From Caldicellulosiruptor acetigenus (GTDB taxonomy: Bacteria; Bacillota; Thermoanaerobacteria; Caldicellulosiruptorales; Caldicellulosiruptoraceae): a stretch of 64,000 bases of DNA. How positions within the stretch are numbered: the first letter of the stretch is position 1; each line of letters starts with the position of its first letter. The DNA lies in NCBI RefSeq assembly GCF_026914305.1, contig NZ_CP113866.1, positions 2,235,501-2,299,500 of the forward strand, read 5' to 3'. Below the pieces are notes generated by a model. It worked only from the letters and a program-made list of their open reading frames with translations, was not told the DNA's origin and ran no database searches. Below, piece after piece: positions 42,321-53,646 of the stretch. The translations under genes and the position numbers were made by a program.

Positions 42321-43660
42321 TTTTGGGTTTTTACCCCCTCAGCAGCCTCTTTTGTAAAGATTGTTTTGAGTGTTAAAAGAAGTATTTTAATATCCAAAAA
42401 TACAGAATAGTTCTTTATATATATCAAATCAAGCCTGAGCTTGTCTTCTGGGCTTGTTGCGTACTTGCCATAAACCTGAGCAAGACCTGTAAGTCCTGCC
42501 TTTACATTGTGGCGTAGAGAATATTCAGGATAGAGCTTTTTAAACTGCTCAACAAAGTATGGTCGCTCTGGTCTTGGACCTATAAAGCTCATCTCACCTT
42601 TTAAAATATTTATCAGCTGCGGAAGCTCATCAAGCCGGGTTGCGCGCAAGAACCTTCCAACCCTTGTTATCCTCGGGTCGTTTTCAGTTGCCAAAACAGG
42701 CCCTGTCATCTTTTCGGCGTCTTTTACCATTGTTCTGAACTTTAAAACATAAAACTCTCTTTCTCCTTCTGTGACCCTTTTTTGCCTGTAAATCACTGGC
42801 CCTTCAGAGTCAAATTTTATAGCAATTGCAATTATCAGCATTATCGGAAAAGCAATAACCAGCGCAAGTGATGCAAGAAGAATATCGCACACTCTTTTTA
42901 TGAGCTTTTGCTCGGAAGTCAGCTCTGGCTGTTCAATTGAAAGTGTTGCAACATCGTCAAACTGAATCACTCTCGCTCTTGAAACCAATATATCTCTAAA
43001 GTCTGGTGCTATGAAAATGTGTTTTTTGAATTCTATTGCCTTTCTTACAATCTCACTTTTCAAGTTCTCATCCATTTTAGAATAAAGATAAATTGTATCC
43101 ACTACTTTTATATATGGTATCAACTCTTCAATAGTTGTTGGTTCAAGAACATATTTTACATCAATCCACCCTTTTGAAATATTCTGAAGCTTTTGAGCAA
43201 ACTCCTGCGCCTTTGGCATCTCACCAACCACAAGCACATGCTTGACACCTTGAACTCTTTTGAAAACATATAAAACAAGCCCTCTCCATCCCAAAAGCAA
43301 TAAAAACTGTACAAAAAATGCAATTATAAATATACTTCGTGGGAAAGCAAAGTGTCTGTAGAAAAATGTTGATACAACAGTTAAAAATTGCAGAAGCATT
43401 AGAGCCAGACCAAGCGAAAATGCTATTTCGCTAATTGTCTTCATGGTAATAGTATAAAGTCCGTAGATGTTCAAAAGCACAAGAGCAAAAAGAGTTATCT
43501 GAGGAATCAATGTATAATAAGGCATAAAATTTCGCTCAGGGAATGTAAAGTTGAATTTTATTATATATGCAAGAATGTAACCTGCGTGTATAAGTAAAAT
43601 GTCCATAAGAACAACAAAGAATTTGCTCAGCTTGTGATAGCTTTTAATATACGACTTCAT
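42314..43660 (-). CDS. Polyprenyl-phosphate sugar-1-phosphate transferase (WcaJ/PssY type)
   Basis: It starts repeat-unit assembly of an extracellular or capsular polysaccharide by linking a sugar-1-phosphate to undecaprenyl phosphate. Residues 1-125 hold four or five membrane helices, residues 130-240 a nucleotide-binding-like domain, and residues 255-448 the bacterial sugar transferase domain. That domain has GPVIYRQKRVTEGEREFYVL, KFRTMVKDAEK, TRLDELPQLINILKGEMS and FIGPRPERP. Length 448 fits. It follows a glycosyltransferase gene by 16 bases, forming one operon. Confidence 0.92.
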   Translation of the reverse strand: MKSYIKSYHKLSKFFVVLMDILLIHAGYILAYIIKFNFTFPERNFMPYYTLIPQITLFALVLLNIYGLYTITMKTISEIAFSLGLALMLLQFLTVVSTFFYRHFAFPRSIFIIAFFVQFLLLLGWRGLVLYVFKRVQGVKHVLVVGEMPKAQEFAQKLQNISKGWIDVKYVLEPTTIEELIPYIKVVDTIYLYSKMDENLKSEIVRKAIEFKKHIFIAPDFRDILVSRARVIQFDDVATLSIEQPELTSEQKLIKRVCDILLASLALVIAFPIMLIIAIAIKFDSEGPVIYRQKRVTEGEREFYVLKFRTMVKDAEKMTGPVLATENDPRITRVGRFLRATRLDELPQLINILKGEMSFIGPRPERPYFVEQFKKLYPEYSLRHNVKAGLTGLAQVYGKYATSPEDKLRLDLIYIKNYSVFLDIKILLLTLKTIFTKEAAEGVKTQKE

Positions 43661-43676
43661 CTCCTACCATCTCCAC

Positions 43677-44900
43677 TTATAATATTTTTTCTAACCTGTC
43701 TGCAAGCATCTTTATATCATGGTGCTTTTGGGCATACTCTCTTCCCTTTTGTCCAATTCTCTCTCTTTCTTCTTTTGACATAGCATACAAGCTCAAAATA
43801 GCCTCAGCAAAAGCTTTGCTGTCATAACTGCTACAGGAAATTCCTGCACCCGACTCTTTGACAATATCATTTGCTACATTTCCTGCAAAAACAATTGGCT
43901 TTGCAGCACAAAGATAATCAAACAGTTTGTTTAAAGATATTCCAAACCTATACACTTTTAGATTATGCATAGCCACAAGTGTTATGTCTACACCTTTGAG
44001 TAAGCTTGGCACAGAAAGCTTTGAAATGGGAGAATAAAAAAATACATTTCTAAGTCCAAGCTCTTTTGCCATATTCTCAAGCTTTTCTTTTTCTGGACCG
44101 TCACCTATTATCAAAAAATGTATGCCATCTCCTCCATTTTCCTGAACAATTTTTGCAGCCTCTATTATGGTCTCCATTGCATTTGCTTGTCCAAGCGCAC
44201 CAAGATAACAAGCTTTGAAATATCCTTCATGTTCATCTAAAATCTTTTTTGCTTCTTCTGAAAAAACATTTTTAAGACTATCAAATCTATCTATATCACA
44301 TCCATTTGGAATATGAACAATCTTCTTTTTATCAATACCCAAACTTTCTATGTACTGGTCTGCCTTTGGCAATACTGTCACAACATAATCTGCTTTTGTG
44401 TAAATAAACTTTTCAAGACTTCTTAAAAGTTTTACAATTACACTTCCTTCCTTCAAAGCGCCAAGGTCAATGCCGCTTTGTGGCCAAAGGTCCCTTACTT
44501 CTGCAATGAATCTGCATTTAAATTTTTTTGACAGCAGATACCCTACAATCCAGGCAAGAGGATGAAATGAGGATGCCAATATTACATCAGGTCTTTCAAA
44601 CTTTCTGGCAATGAAATAAAGGTTTTTGGCATATGAAAATATATTAAAAAGCCTTTTTATGTCATTCTTTTTATAAGGAAACGTCTTTATCCACACAAAC
44701 TTTACTTTTTCATATTCCTCTATTTTAAACTTCTTGCCTTTTTCTAACATCTCAACCCTCTGTTTGTGGTCAAAACTTGAAGCAAAGATGGTAACGCTAT
44801 AGCCTCTTTCTGCAAGCTGCTTAGCAAAATCAAAATGCCTTGTAATTCCTCCAACTTTTGGCGGGATTGCATAGTGATTAAATATCCAAACCTTCTTCAA
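43677..44900 (-). CDS. Glycosyltransferase family 4
   Basis: The 407-residue GT-B protein is probably involved in exopolysaccharide or cell-envelope glycan synthesis. The N-terminal domain has AIPPKVGGITRHFDFAKQLA, the acceptor-side glycine loop. The C-terminal domain has CYLGALGQANAMETIIEAAK, FLIIGDGPEKEKLENMAKEL and FGISLNKLFDYLCAAKPIVF, the donor-binding EX7E-like region. It is WbuB-like in plan. It is first gene of a two-gene operon with the sugar transferase downstream. Confidence 0.9.
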   Translation of the reverse strand: MKKVWIFNHYAIPPKVGGITRHFDFAKQLAERGYSVTIFASSFDHKQRVEMLEKGKKFKIEEYEKVKFVWIKTFPYKKNDIKRLFNIFSYAKNLYFIARKFERPDVILASSFHPLAWIVGYLLSKKFKCRFIAEVRDLWPQSGIDLGALKEGSVIVKLLRSLEKFIYTKADYVVTVLPKADQYIESLGIDKKKIVHIPNGCDIDRFDSLKNVFSEEAKKILDEHEGYFKACYLGALGQANAMETIIEAAKIVQENGGDGIHFLIIGDGPEKEKLENMAKELGLRNVFFYSPISKLSVPSLLKGVDITLVAMHNLKVYRFGISLNKLFDYLCAAKPIVFAGNVANDIVKESGAGISCSSYDSKAFAEAILSLYAMSKEERERIGQKGREYAQKHHDIKMLADRLEKIL

Positions 44901-45079
44901 TCTTCTTCTCCCTCTCCAAAGAACTACTCTAGATATTCTTGGTTATTTGAGAATCGGCAAAATTTTGTCCATATTGAGTATATCACAATTTTGACTGATT
45001 ATTAATATCTAAAAATAAAGTGCTTAAACCTTAAAGCTTCAAGACAAAATAGTGCAAAATAAAAGCAAAATAATTAAAG

Positions 45080-45106
45080 TTGGCAGTTTGGCAAAAAAGG
45101 TATAAT
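45080..45106 (+). promoter_or_regulatory. Promoter of the GH94 operon
   Basis: TTGGCA (45080-45085) and TATAAT (45101-45106) are 15 bases apart. The leader to the first gene is about 45 bases. The 200 bases upstream back to the divergent glycosyltransferase show nothing else clear. Confidence 0.5.
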
Positions 45107-45159
45107 TAAGATAGGCATGCTGTCTGATTAAATATGTTCTGAGAAAGGGGTTTTCAAAA

Positions 45160-47595
45160 ATGAAGTTTGGCTATTTTGACGATGCCAAAAGAGAGTATGT
45201 AATCACAACACCTCTCACTCCATATCCATGGATAAATTATCTTGGAATGAAAGACTTTTTATCATTGATTTCAAACCACGCTGGAGGTTATTGTTTTTAT
45301 AAAGACGCAAGGCTCAGAAGAATAACAAGATTTCGTTACAACAACGTTCCGCTTGATATGGGTGGAAGATATTTCTACATAAAAGATGGGGATGATGTCT
45401 GGTCGCCATCATGGATGCCAACAAGAAAAGACCTTGAATTTTATGAATGCAGACACGGTCTTGGGTATACAATTATCACAGGCAGAAGAAATGGCATTGA
45501 GGTTGAGCAAAGGTTTTTTGTCCCTGTTGATGAAAACTGTGAGATACATCATCTGAAAATTACCAACAAGACAATCGATAAAAAAGAAATTAAACTTTTC
45601 TCTCTAATCGAATTTTGTTTGTGGAACGCACTTGATGACATGACAAACTTCCAGAGAAACTTTTCAACAGGTGAGGTTGAAATTGAAGGTTCTGTAATCT
45701 ACCATAAGACTGAGTACAGAGAAAGAAGAAATCATTTTGCTTTTTACTCAGTAAACACTTCAATTTCCGGCTTTGATACAGACAGAGACACATTTTTAGG
45801 GCTTTACAGAGGGTTTGAAAACCCTGCTGCTGTTGAAAGAGGAAGAAGCTTTAACTCCGAAGCACACGGCTGGTCGCCAATTGCTTCTCACATGATTGAA
45901 ATAAGTCTTTTGCCAAATGAAACAAAAGAGCTTGTATTTGTTCTTGGGTATGTTGAAAATGAACCTGAAAAGAAGTGGTTTAAAAAAGGCGTCATTAACA
46001 AAGAAAAGGCATATAAGATGATTGAAAAGTTCTCAAAACCAGAGGATGTAAACGCTGCATTTGAAAAATTGAAAGAATTCTGGGATAAGCTTTTGGACAA
46101 GTTCAATGTGTCAACAGGCATTGACAAAGTAGATAGAATAGTGAATATATGGAATCAATATCAGTGCATGGTTACATTTAACCTCTCCAGAAGTGCATCA
46201 TATTTTGAGTCTGGAATTGGAAGAGGAATGGGATTTAGAGACTCAAACCAGGACATACTTGGTTTTGTACATCAGATACCAGAACGTGCAAGAGAAAGAA
46301 TCTTAGACTTAGCTGCAACCCAGTTAGAAGATGGTGGGGCATACCATCAGTATCAGCCACTTACAAAGAGAGGTAACAATGAAATCGGTGGAAACTTCAA
46401 TGATGACCCTCTGTGGCTGATACTTTCGACAGTCCACTATATAAAAGAGACAGGAGACTGGTCAATTCTTGATGAGGTAGTCCCATTTGAAAATAATCCT
46501 GAAAAGATGGGAACACTGTTTGAACATTTAAAAAGGGCATTTTATCATGTAGTCAACAACTTAGGACCACATGGACTTCCTCTTATCGGCAGGGCTGACT
46601 GGAATGACTGTTTGAACCTCAATGCTTTTTCAACAAACCCTGACGAGTCGTTCCAGACATGTGACAACAAGGATGGCAAGACTGCTGAATCTGTCATGAT
46701 TGCAGGGATGTTTGTATATGTAGGAAAAGAATTTGTAAAGCTGTGTGAAAAGATAGGAAATTTTGAACTGGCCAAAGATGCTCAAAAACACATTGATAAC
46801 ATGAAAGAGGCTATTTTAAAGTATGGCTATGATGGTGAATGGTTTTTAAGAGCATACGACTATTTTGGCAACAAGGTTGGTAGCAAAGAAAACGATGAAG
46901 GAAAAATCTTTATTGAAACACAAGGTTTTTGTGTGATGGCACAAATAGGACTTGATGATGGAAAAGCTATCTCTGCTCTTGATTCTGTTAAAAAATATCT
47001 TGACACAGAACATGGAATAGTTTTAGTTCAGCCAGCTTTTACAGAGTACAAAATTCATCTTGGTGAGATTACAAGCTATCCGCCGGGCTACAAAGAAAAT
47101 GCAGCGGTGTTCTGTCACAACAACCCATGGATTATAATTGCAGAGTGTATTGTCGGAAGAGGAGACAGAGCATTTGAGTACTGGTCAAAGATTGCACCAT
47201 CGTACAGGGAAGAGATTAGTGATGTGCACAAGATTGAACCATATGTATACTGTCAGATGATTGCAGGAAAAGATGCATACAAACCAGGAGAAGCAAAAAA
47301 TTCGTGGCTGACAGGTTCTGCTGCCTGGAACTTTGTAGCAATGACCCAGTGGATTTTAGGAATAAGACCTGATTTTGATGGGCTTTTGATAGACCCTTGC
47401 ATACCAACATCATGGGAAGGTTTTAAAGTAAAAAGAGTTTTCAGAAATGCTATATATCACATTGAAGTCAAAAACCCAAATAGAGTATCAAAGGGTGTCA
47501 AGAAGGTTATTGTTGATGGCAAAGAAATGTCTTCCAATCTAATACCTGCTTTTTCAGACGGCAAAGAGCATTTTGTAGAAGTCATCATGGGCTAA
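45160..47595 (+). CDS. Cellobiose phosphorylase, GH94
   Basis: This cytoplasmic enzyme splits cellobiose with phosphate into glucose-1-phosphate and glucose, saving ATP. The 811-residue length and domain order (N-terminal beta-sandwich, linker, (alpha/alpha)6 barrel, C-terminal sheet) fit the family. Motifs include [45 protein letters not shown] and [10 protein letters not shown] at about 478-486 with the general-acid Asp; phosphate would bind near the following conserved glycines. AAAGGGG lies about ten bases before ATG. It is followed 37 bases on by a second GH94 gene. Confidence 0.92.
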   Translation: MKFGYFDDAKREYVITTPLTPYPWINYLGMKDFLSLISNHAGGYCFYKDARLRRITRFRYNNVPLDMGGRYFYIKDGDDVWSPSWMPTRKDLEFYECRHGLGYTIITGRRNGIEVEQRFFVPVDENCEIHHLKITNKTIDKKEIKLFSLIEFCLWNALDDMTNFQRNFSTGEVEIEGSVIYHKTEYRERRNHFAFYSVNTSISGFDTDRDTFLGLYRGFENPAAVERGRSFNSEAHGWSPIASHMIEISLLPNETKELVFVLGYVENEPEKKWFKKGVINKEKAYKMIEKFSKPEDVNAAFEKLKEFWDKLLDKFNVSTGIDKVDRIVNIWNQYQCMVTFNLSRSASYFESGIGRGMGFRDSNQDILGFVHQIPERARERILDLAATQLEDGGAYHQYQPLTKRGNNEIGGNFNDDPLWLILSTVHYIKETGDWSILDEVVPFENNPEKMGTLFEHLKRAFYHVVNNLGPHGLPLIGRADWNDCLNLNAFSTNPDESFQTCDNKDGKTAESVMIAGMFVYVGKEFVKLCEKIGNFELAKDAQKHIDNMKEAILKYGYDGEWFLRAYDYFGNKVGSKENDEGKIFIETQGFCVMAQIGLDDGKAISALDSVKKYLDTEHGIVLVQPAFTEYKIHLGEITSYPPGYKENAAVFCHNNPWIIIAECIVGRGDRAFEYWSKIAPSYREEISDVHKIEPYVYCQMIAGKDAYKPGEAKNSWLTGSAAWNFVAMTQWILGIRPDFDGLLIDPCIPTSWEGFKVKRVFRNAIYHIEVKNPNRVSKGVKKVIVDGKEMSSNLIPAFSDGKEHFVEVIMG

Positions 47596-47632
47596 GCTAA
47601 GAAATTTAAAAATGCACAAGGGGGAAAATTCT

Positions 47633-50005
47633 ATGAAGTTTGGTTATTTTGATCCTAAAAACAAGGAGTATGTTATAACTAACCCAAAAACACCTACTTC
47701 TTGGGTAAACTATCTCGGTACAGCAGATTACTGTCTTATAATCTCCAACAATGCTTCTGGTTATTCGTTTTATAAATCTCCCAAGCTTGGAAGGGTTACT
47801 CGTTTTAGATTCAATAGTATTCCAATGGACAGACCTGGCAGGTATGTATATATAAAAGATGAAAAAACCAAAGATTTTTGGTCAATAAGCTGGCAGCCTG
47901 TAGCTAAATCTCTTGAAAGCTTTAAGAGCATTTGCCGCCACGGTCTTGGTTATTCTATTTTTGAAAGTAGTTATGACTCAATAACATCTTCTCTTAAAAT
48001 ATTTGTTCCAATTGATAAGCCTATAGAAATATGGGAAGTAAGAGTCAAAAATGAATCAAATGAAGTAAAAGAACTTTCGCTTTTTACCTATACAGAGTTT
48101 TGTCTTTGGAATTCAATGCTGGATATGATGGACTTTCAATACATTCTTTATACCTGTAGAATGGGCTATAATCACGAAGATGAGATAATAGACTATTCAA
48201 TAAAACTGTGGAGTCCTTATGAACCAAAAGCATTTTTCACATGCACAAACAAGAAAATAGAAAGTTTTGATACAGACAGAGATGTTTTTATAGGTGCTTA
48301 CAACGATGAAAGCAGACCCGAAGCCATAGTGCAAGGCAAATGTTTTGGATCAATTGCAATAGGTGGAAATCCATGTGCAGCAACACAGGTTAAGTTTTCA
48401 CTACTTCCTGGTCAAGAAGAGTATATTGTATTTATTTTAGGAATTGGTAATGCTTACAAAGAGGGCAAAGAATACAAAAAGCTTTTTGCAGATAAAGAAA
48501 ACATTCAAAAAGAATTTGAAAAAGTACAAAATTACTGGGCTGAAAGACTATCAAAACTTTCTTGCTCAACTCCAAATGAGAATATGAATCTTATGATAAA
48601 TATTTGGAATCAGTATCAATGCCACACAACATTTAACTGGTCAAGGTCTGCTTCATTTATTGAAGCTGGTGGAAGAGACGGGCTTGGCTTTAGAGACTCT
48701 TGCCAAGACATTCTCGGTGTTGTTCATTCTATCCCTCAGGAAGTCAGAAAAAGATTAATAGAGCTTTTAAAAGCGCAGCTTTCTGAAGGATATGCTATGC
48801 ATCATTTTCAACCTCTAACATGGACACAAGGTGAACACAATATTCCTCCACGTGATAGAATCTATTCAGATGATCATCTGTGGCTTTTGATTTCTGTGCC
48901 TCATTACATTAAAGAAACGGGCGATTTTTCTATACTGGATGAGGTTGTTGAATACGCTGACGAAGGAAGCGCAACTGTTTTTGAACATCTCAAAGCGGCA
49001 CTTGAGTTTTCCTGGAACCATAGAGGAAAACATGGGCTGTTGCTTGGTCTTGCAGCCGATTGGAACGACTGTATAAATCTTCGCAACGGTGGAGAAAGCA
49101 CATGGTCAACTCAGCTTTATTTTAAAGCTCTTACAGAGTTTATTGAACTTTGTGAGTATCTTGGAAAAACTGAGGATGCTGAAAAGTATAAACAATATCG
49201 AGATGAAATAAGAAAAGCTCTTGAAGAATACACATGGGACGGAGAATGGTTTGTACGAGGGTATCTTGCAAGCGGTAAAAAGCTTGGTTCAAAAGAAAGT
49301 GAGCAAACTAAGATATTCTTAAACTCCCAGTCTTGGTCAGTATTCTCGGGTGCTTTCGTTGATGAAAAAGGAAAAACCGCAATGGACAGTGTTAAAAAGT
49401 ATCTTGCAACAGAGCATGGTTGTGTCAAAAACTGGCCAGCATATGTAGACTATATCATTGAAGTTGGTGCTGTAACATCATTCCCACCGGGCTTAAAAGA
49501 AAATGCTGCAATCTTTTGCCATGCAAACACATGGGTAATTATTGCTGAGGCAATCTTGGGTCGAGGAGAGTATGCTTTTGAATATTACATGTCCTTTTTG
49601 CCCGCAAACAAAAACGACATAGCTGAAATCTACACAGCAGAACCCTATGTTTACTCTCAGTTCATCACTGGGAAAGAACATCCATATTATTTTGGTCGAG
49701 CACGAAACCCATGGCTGACAGGTACTGCAACCTGGGCATTTACTGCAGCAACACAGTATATCCTGGGGGTTCGCCCACACTACAAAGGTCTTATAATTGA
49801 CCCATGTATACCATCATGGTGGGACGGTTTTGAATTCGAGAGAGTTTTCAGAGGAAGAAAACTTTCCATTAAGGTTTCAAATCCAGATCATATTTCAAAA
49901 GGTGTTAAAAAGATATTGGTAAATGGAAAAGAAATTGTGGGTAATCTGATTCCAGTAGAATTGCTTGATGAGGAAAATGTAGTTGAAGTTGTGATGGGAA
50001 AATAG
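47633..50005 (+). CDS. Second GH94 phosphorylase (chitobiose- or cellodextrin-type paralogue)
   Basis: About 790 residues from ATG 47633, after AAGGGGG; the ATG at 47612 overlaps that site. It shares the GH94 architecture with its neighbour but differs clearly. DRPGRYVYIKDEKTKDFWSI SWQPVAKSLES closely resembles chitobiose phosphorylases as I remember them. The catalytic block LGLAADWNDCINL and GLGFRDSCQDILGVVHSIP are conserved. In related genomes the second gene has been called a cellodextrin phosphorylase. The substrate (cellobiose, longer cellodextrin or chitobiose) cannot be settled from sequence alone. Confidence 0.8.
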   Translation: MKFGYFDPKNKEYVITNPKTPTSWVNYLGTADYCLIISNNASGYSFYKSPKLGRVTRFRFNSIPMDRPGRYVYIKDEKTKDFWSISWQPVAKSLESFKSICRHGLGYSIFESSYDSITSSLKIFVPIDKPIEIWEVRVKNESNEVKELSLFTYTEFCLWNSMLDMMDFQYILYTCRMGYNHEDEIIDYSIKLWSPYEPKAFFTCTNKKIESFDTDRDVFIGAYNDESRPEAIVQGKCFGSIAIGGNPCAATQVKFSLLPGQEEYIVFILGIGNAYKEGKEYKKLFADKENIQKEFEKVQNYWAERLSKLSCSTPNENMNLMINIWNQYQCHTTFNWSRSASFIEAGGRDGLGFRDSCQDILGVVHSIPQEVRKRLIELLKAQLSEGYAMHHFQPLTWTQGEHNIPPRDRIYSDDHLWLLISVPHYIKETGDFSILDEVVEYADEGSATVFEHLKAALEFSWNHRGKHGLLLGLAADWNDCINLRNGGESTWSTQLYFKALTEFIELCEYLGKTEDAEKYKQYRDEIRKALEEYTWDGEWFVRGYLASGKKLGSKESEQTKIFLNSQSWSVFSGAFVDEKGKTAMDSVKKYLATEHGCVKNWPAYVDYIIEVGAVTSFPPGLKENAAIFCHANTWVIIAEAILGRGEYAFEYYMSFLPANKNDIAEIYTAEPYVYSQFITGKEHPYYFGRARNPWLTGTATWAFTAATQYILGVRPHYKGLIIDPCIPSWWDGFEFERVFRGRKLSIKVSNPDHISKGVKKILVNGKEIVGNLIPVELLDEENVVEVVMGK

Positions 50006-50026
50006 CCCTTTAAAGTAGGAAAATAA

Positions 50027-51604
<1,578 letters not shown>

Positions 51605-51617
51605 ATATAAACAAAAG

Positions 51618-51657
51618 CGGGCTTTTGGAGAAATCACTTTCTCAAAAGCCCGTTTTC
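51618..51657. terminator. bglA terminator, shared with ogt
   Basis: CGGGCTTTTGGAGAAA pairs with TTTCTCAAAAGCCCG around TCAC, followed by TTTTC. The convergent ogt gene ends inside it. Confidence 0.88.
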
Positions 51658-52116
51658 TATTTTCCATCCCTCATGTGAAAGTAGCCAAATCTTTTTCTCA
51701 ATCCCTCCGCTAAAACCACCCAAGTCTAAATCCGATTTGACAACTCTGTGACACGGAACAATTATCACAGCTGGATTTTTGCCGACGGCATTTCCAACAG
51801 CTCTTGCGCCCTGTGGTTTTCCAACTTTTTCCGCAAGCTCTCTATAAGAAATTACACTTCCAAAAGGAACATCAATAAGCTTGCTCCAAACCCTTTTTTG
51901 AAACTCTGTCCCATCTAAACGAAGTTTTAGCTCAAAAGCAGTCCTCTTCCCTTCAAAATACTCTTTAAGTTGCAAAATAGCTTCCTTTACAACAGGGCTT
52001 ATTACCTCTTCCTCATCTTTGTGTGAAACAAACTCTACTGATACTATGCTGTCGTCTTGTCCTACAATTTTTATGAGCCCAAGTGGAGATAGAAGATAGC
52101 CAATTGATACTTTCAA
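51634..52116 (-). CDS. ogt: Methylated-DNA-protein-cysteine methyltransferase
   Basis: This suicide repair enzyme moves the alkyl group from O6-alkylguanine to its own cysteine. The 160-residue protein has the active site IIVPCHRVVKSD, the recognition helix SYRELAEKVGKPQGARAVGN AVG and the preceding wedge GTEFQKRVWSKLIDVPFGSV. TTG 52116 follows TAGGTGA by eight bases. It lies 11 bases after the rlmD-like gene, so both are one transcript. Confidence 0.94.
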   Translation of the reverse strand: MKVSIGYLLSPLGLIKIVGQDDSIVSVEFVSHKDEEEVISPVVKEAILQLKEYFEGKRTAFELKLRLDGTEFQKRVWSKLIDVPFGSVISYRELAEKVGKPQGARAVGNAVGKNPAVIIVPCHRVVKSDLDLGGFSGGIEKKIWLLSHEGWKIENGLLRK

Positions 52117-52127
52117 TTTAAATTCAC

Positions 52128-53483
52128 CTACTCTTCTCTCTTTTTAAACAAAGCCACACACTCAACATGAAATGTCTGCGGAAACATATCAACAGGCTGA
52201 ACTTCCACAACTTCATAGCCATTTGAACAAAGAATATTGCTATCTCTTGCAAGTGTTGAAGGATTGCAGGATACATAAATTATGTTTGGTATCTTGTGCT
52301 CTATTAAGCTTTCTAAGAGCTCTTTTTCACATCCACTTCGCGGAGGGTCAAGAATCACAGCCTGGGGTATAATTCCGCTTTTCATCAGCCTTGGAATTTC
52401 AATCTCAGCACTACCGCATATAAATTCAATGTTAGAAATATTATTATTCTTGCTGCTTTTTTTAGCATCTTCAACTGCATCTTCAACAATTTCTATAGCG
52501 TAAACCTTTTTGCAAAAAGGAGCGACGAACATGGAAATGGTGCCTATTCCAGAGTATACATCAAACACAATTTCTGCATCAATATTCCTTAGATATTTTA
52601 CTACCTGACTGTAGAGCACCTCTGTTTGCATAGAATTTACCTGAAAAAATGATTTTGAAGAAATTTCAAATGTTAAATTCCCTATCTTATCTTTTATTGT
52701 GCTACTGCCCCAAATCAATATATTTTCCTCACCCAATATTACATTTGTCCTTTTAGGATTCAAGTTGACGAAGAAGGACTTAATCTTGGTAAACCTATCT
52801 AAAATGTCATTTTTGATGGCCTCTAAATTCTCAGGTACTTTGGTACAAACAAGAATGAGCATCATTTCATCAAATGCAAATGAATTTCTAACAACAATGT
52901 GCCTTAAAACACCTTGATGTTTTCTTTCGTCATAAACTTCTATCTTGTGCTTTTTTATCAGCTCTTTCATACCTTTTATCACATCATCGCAAAACTTATG
53001 CTGAATAAGACAGTAATCTATAGGGACAACATCATGTGTCATCTTTTTATAAAATCCTATTTGGGGATTTTTATAATCTCCACCTACTGGAAGTGCAGTT
53101 TTGTTTCTGTATCTAAATGGGTTTTCCATTCCAATAACATCATTTATTTTAGGACTGAGCTTACCTATTCGCCTAAAAGCATCTTCAACAAGAAGTTTTT
53201 TTAGCTTCAGCTGATGCTGGTATTTTGCATGCATTAAGTGACATCCACCACAAAAGTCATAATAAGGGCATTCCGGGTCTTTTCTATATGGGCTTTTTTC
53301 TAAAATTTCAACCAGTTTTGCTTTGGCATATTCCTTTTTTGCCTCTTCTATTTTGATTTTTACAACCTCATCAATAAGAACATTGTCAACAAACACTACA
53401 AACCCATCAATTCTTGCAATGCCCTGTGCCTGGTGATTAAGCGTGTCAATCTTGACAATATACTCTTGCGACTTTTTTACCAC
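52128..53483 (-). CDS. rlmD: 23S rRNA (uracil-C5) methyltransferase, RlmD/RlmCD type
   Basis: The 451-residue SAM-dependent enzyme of the TrmA/RumA family forms m5U in 23S rRNA. It has an N-terminal TRAM domain (about 1-60) and a [4Fe-4S] cysteine cluster DPECPYYDFCGGCHLMHA. The Rossmann domain has VFDVYSGIGTISMFVAPFC, ILDPPRSGCEKELLES and the catalytic YVSCNPSTLARD. GTG 53483 follows AGGGGG. Gram-positive RlmCD handles two sites; which positions are modified here is not decidable. Confidence 0.92.
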   Translation of the reverse strand: MVKKSQEYIVKIDTLNHQAQGIARIDGFVVFVDNVLIDEVVKIKIEEAKKEYAKAKLVEILEKSPYRKDPECPYYDFCGGCHLMHAKYQHQLKLKKLLVEDAFRRIGKLSPKINDVIGMENPFRYRNKTALPVGGDYKNPQIGFYKKMTHDVVPIDYCLIQHKFCDDVIKGMKELIKKHKIEVYDERKHQGVLRHIVVRNSFAFDEMMLILVCTKVPENLEAIKNDILDRFTKIKSFFVNLNPKRTNVILGEENILIWGSSTIKDKIGNLTFEISSKSFFQVNSMQTEVLYSQVVKYLRNIDAEIVFDVYSGIGTISMFVAPFCKKVYAIEIVEDAVEDAKKSSKNNNISNIEFICGSAEIEIPRLMKSGIIPQAVILDPPRSGCEKELLESLIEHKIPNIIYVSCNPSTLARDSNILCSNGYEVVEVQPVDMFPQTFHVECVALFKKREE

Positions 53484-53646
53484 ATCTTTTCCCCCTGATA
53501 CTTCTTTGTTTTTTTCGCTTTAATATTTTACACTATTTTTTTATAGCAAGAAAATAATAATTTCATAAAGTCTTAGAGAAAATATATATTGAAAATCCAA
53601 AAGCTGCTGTTCATACGACATTCAATCAAAAGGAGGTTTGAAAAAA

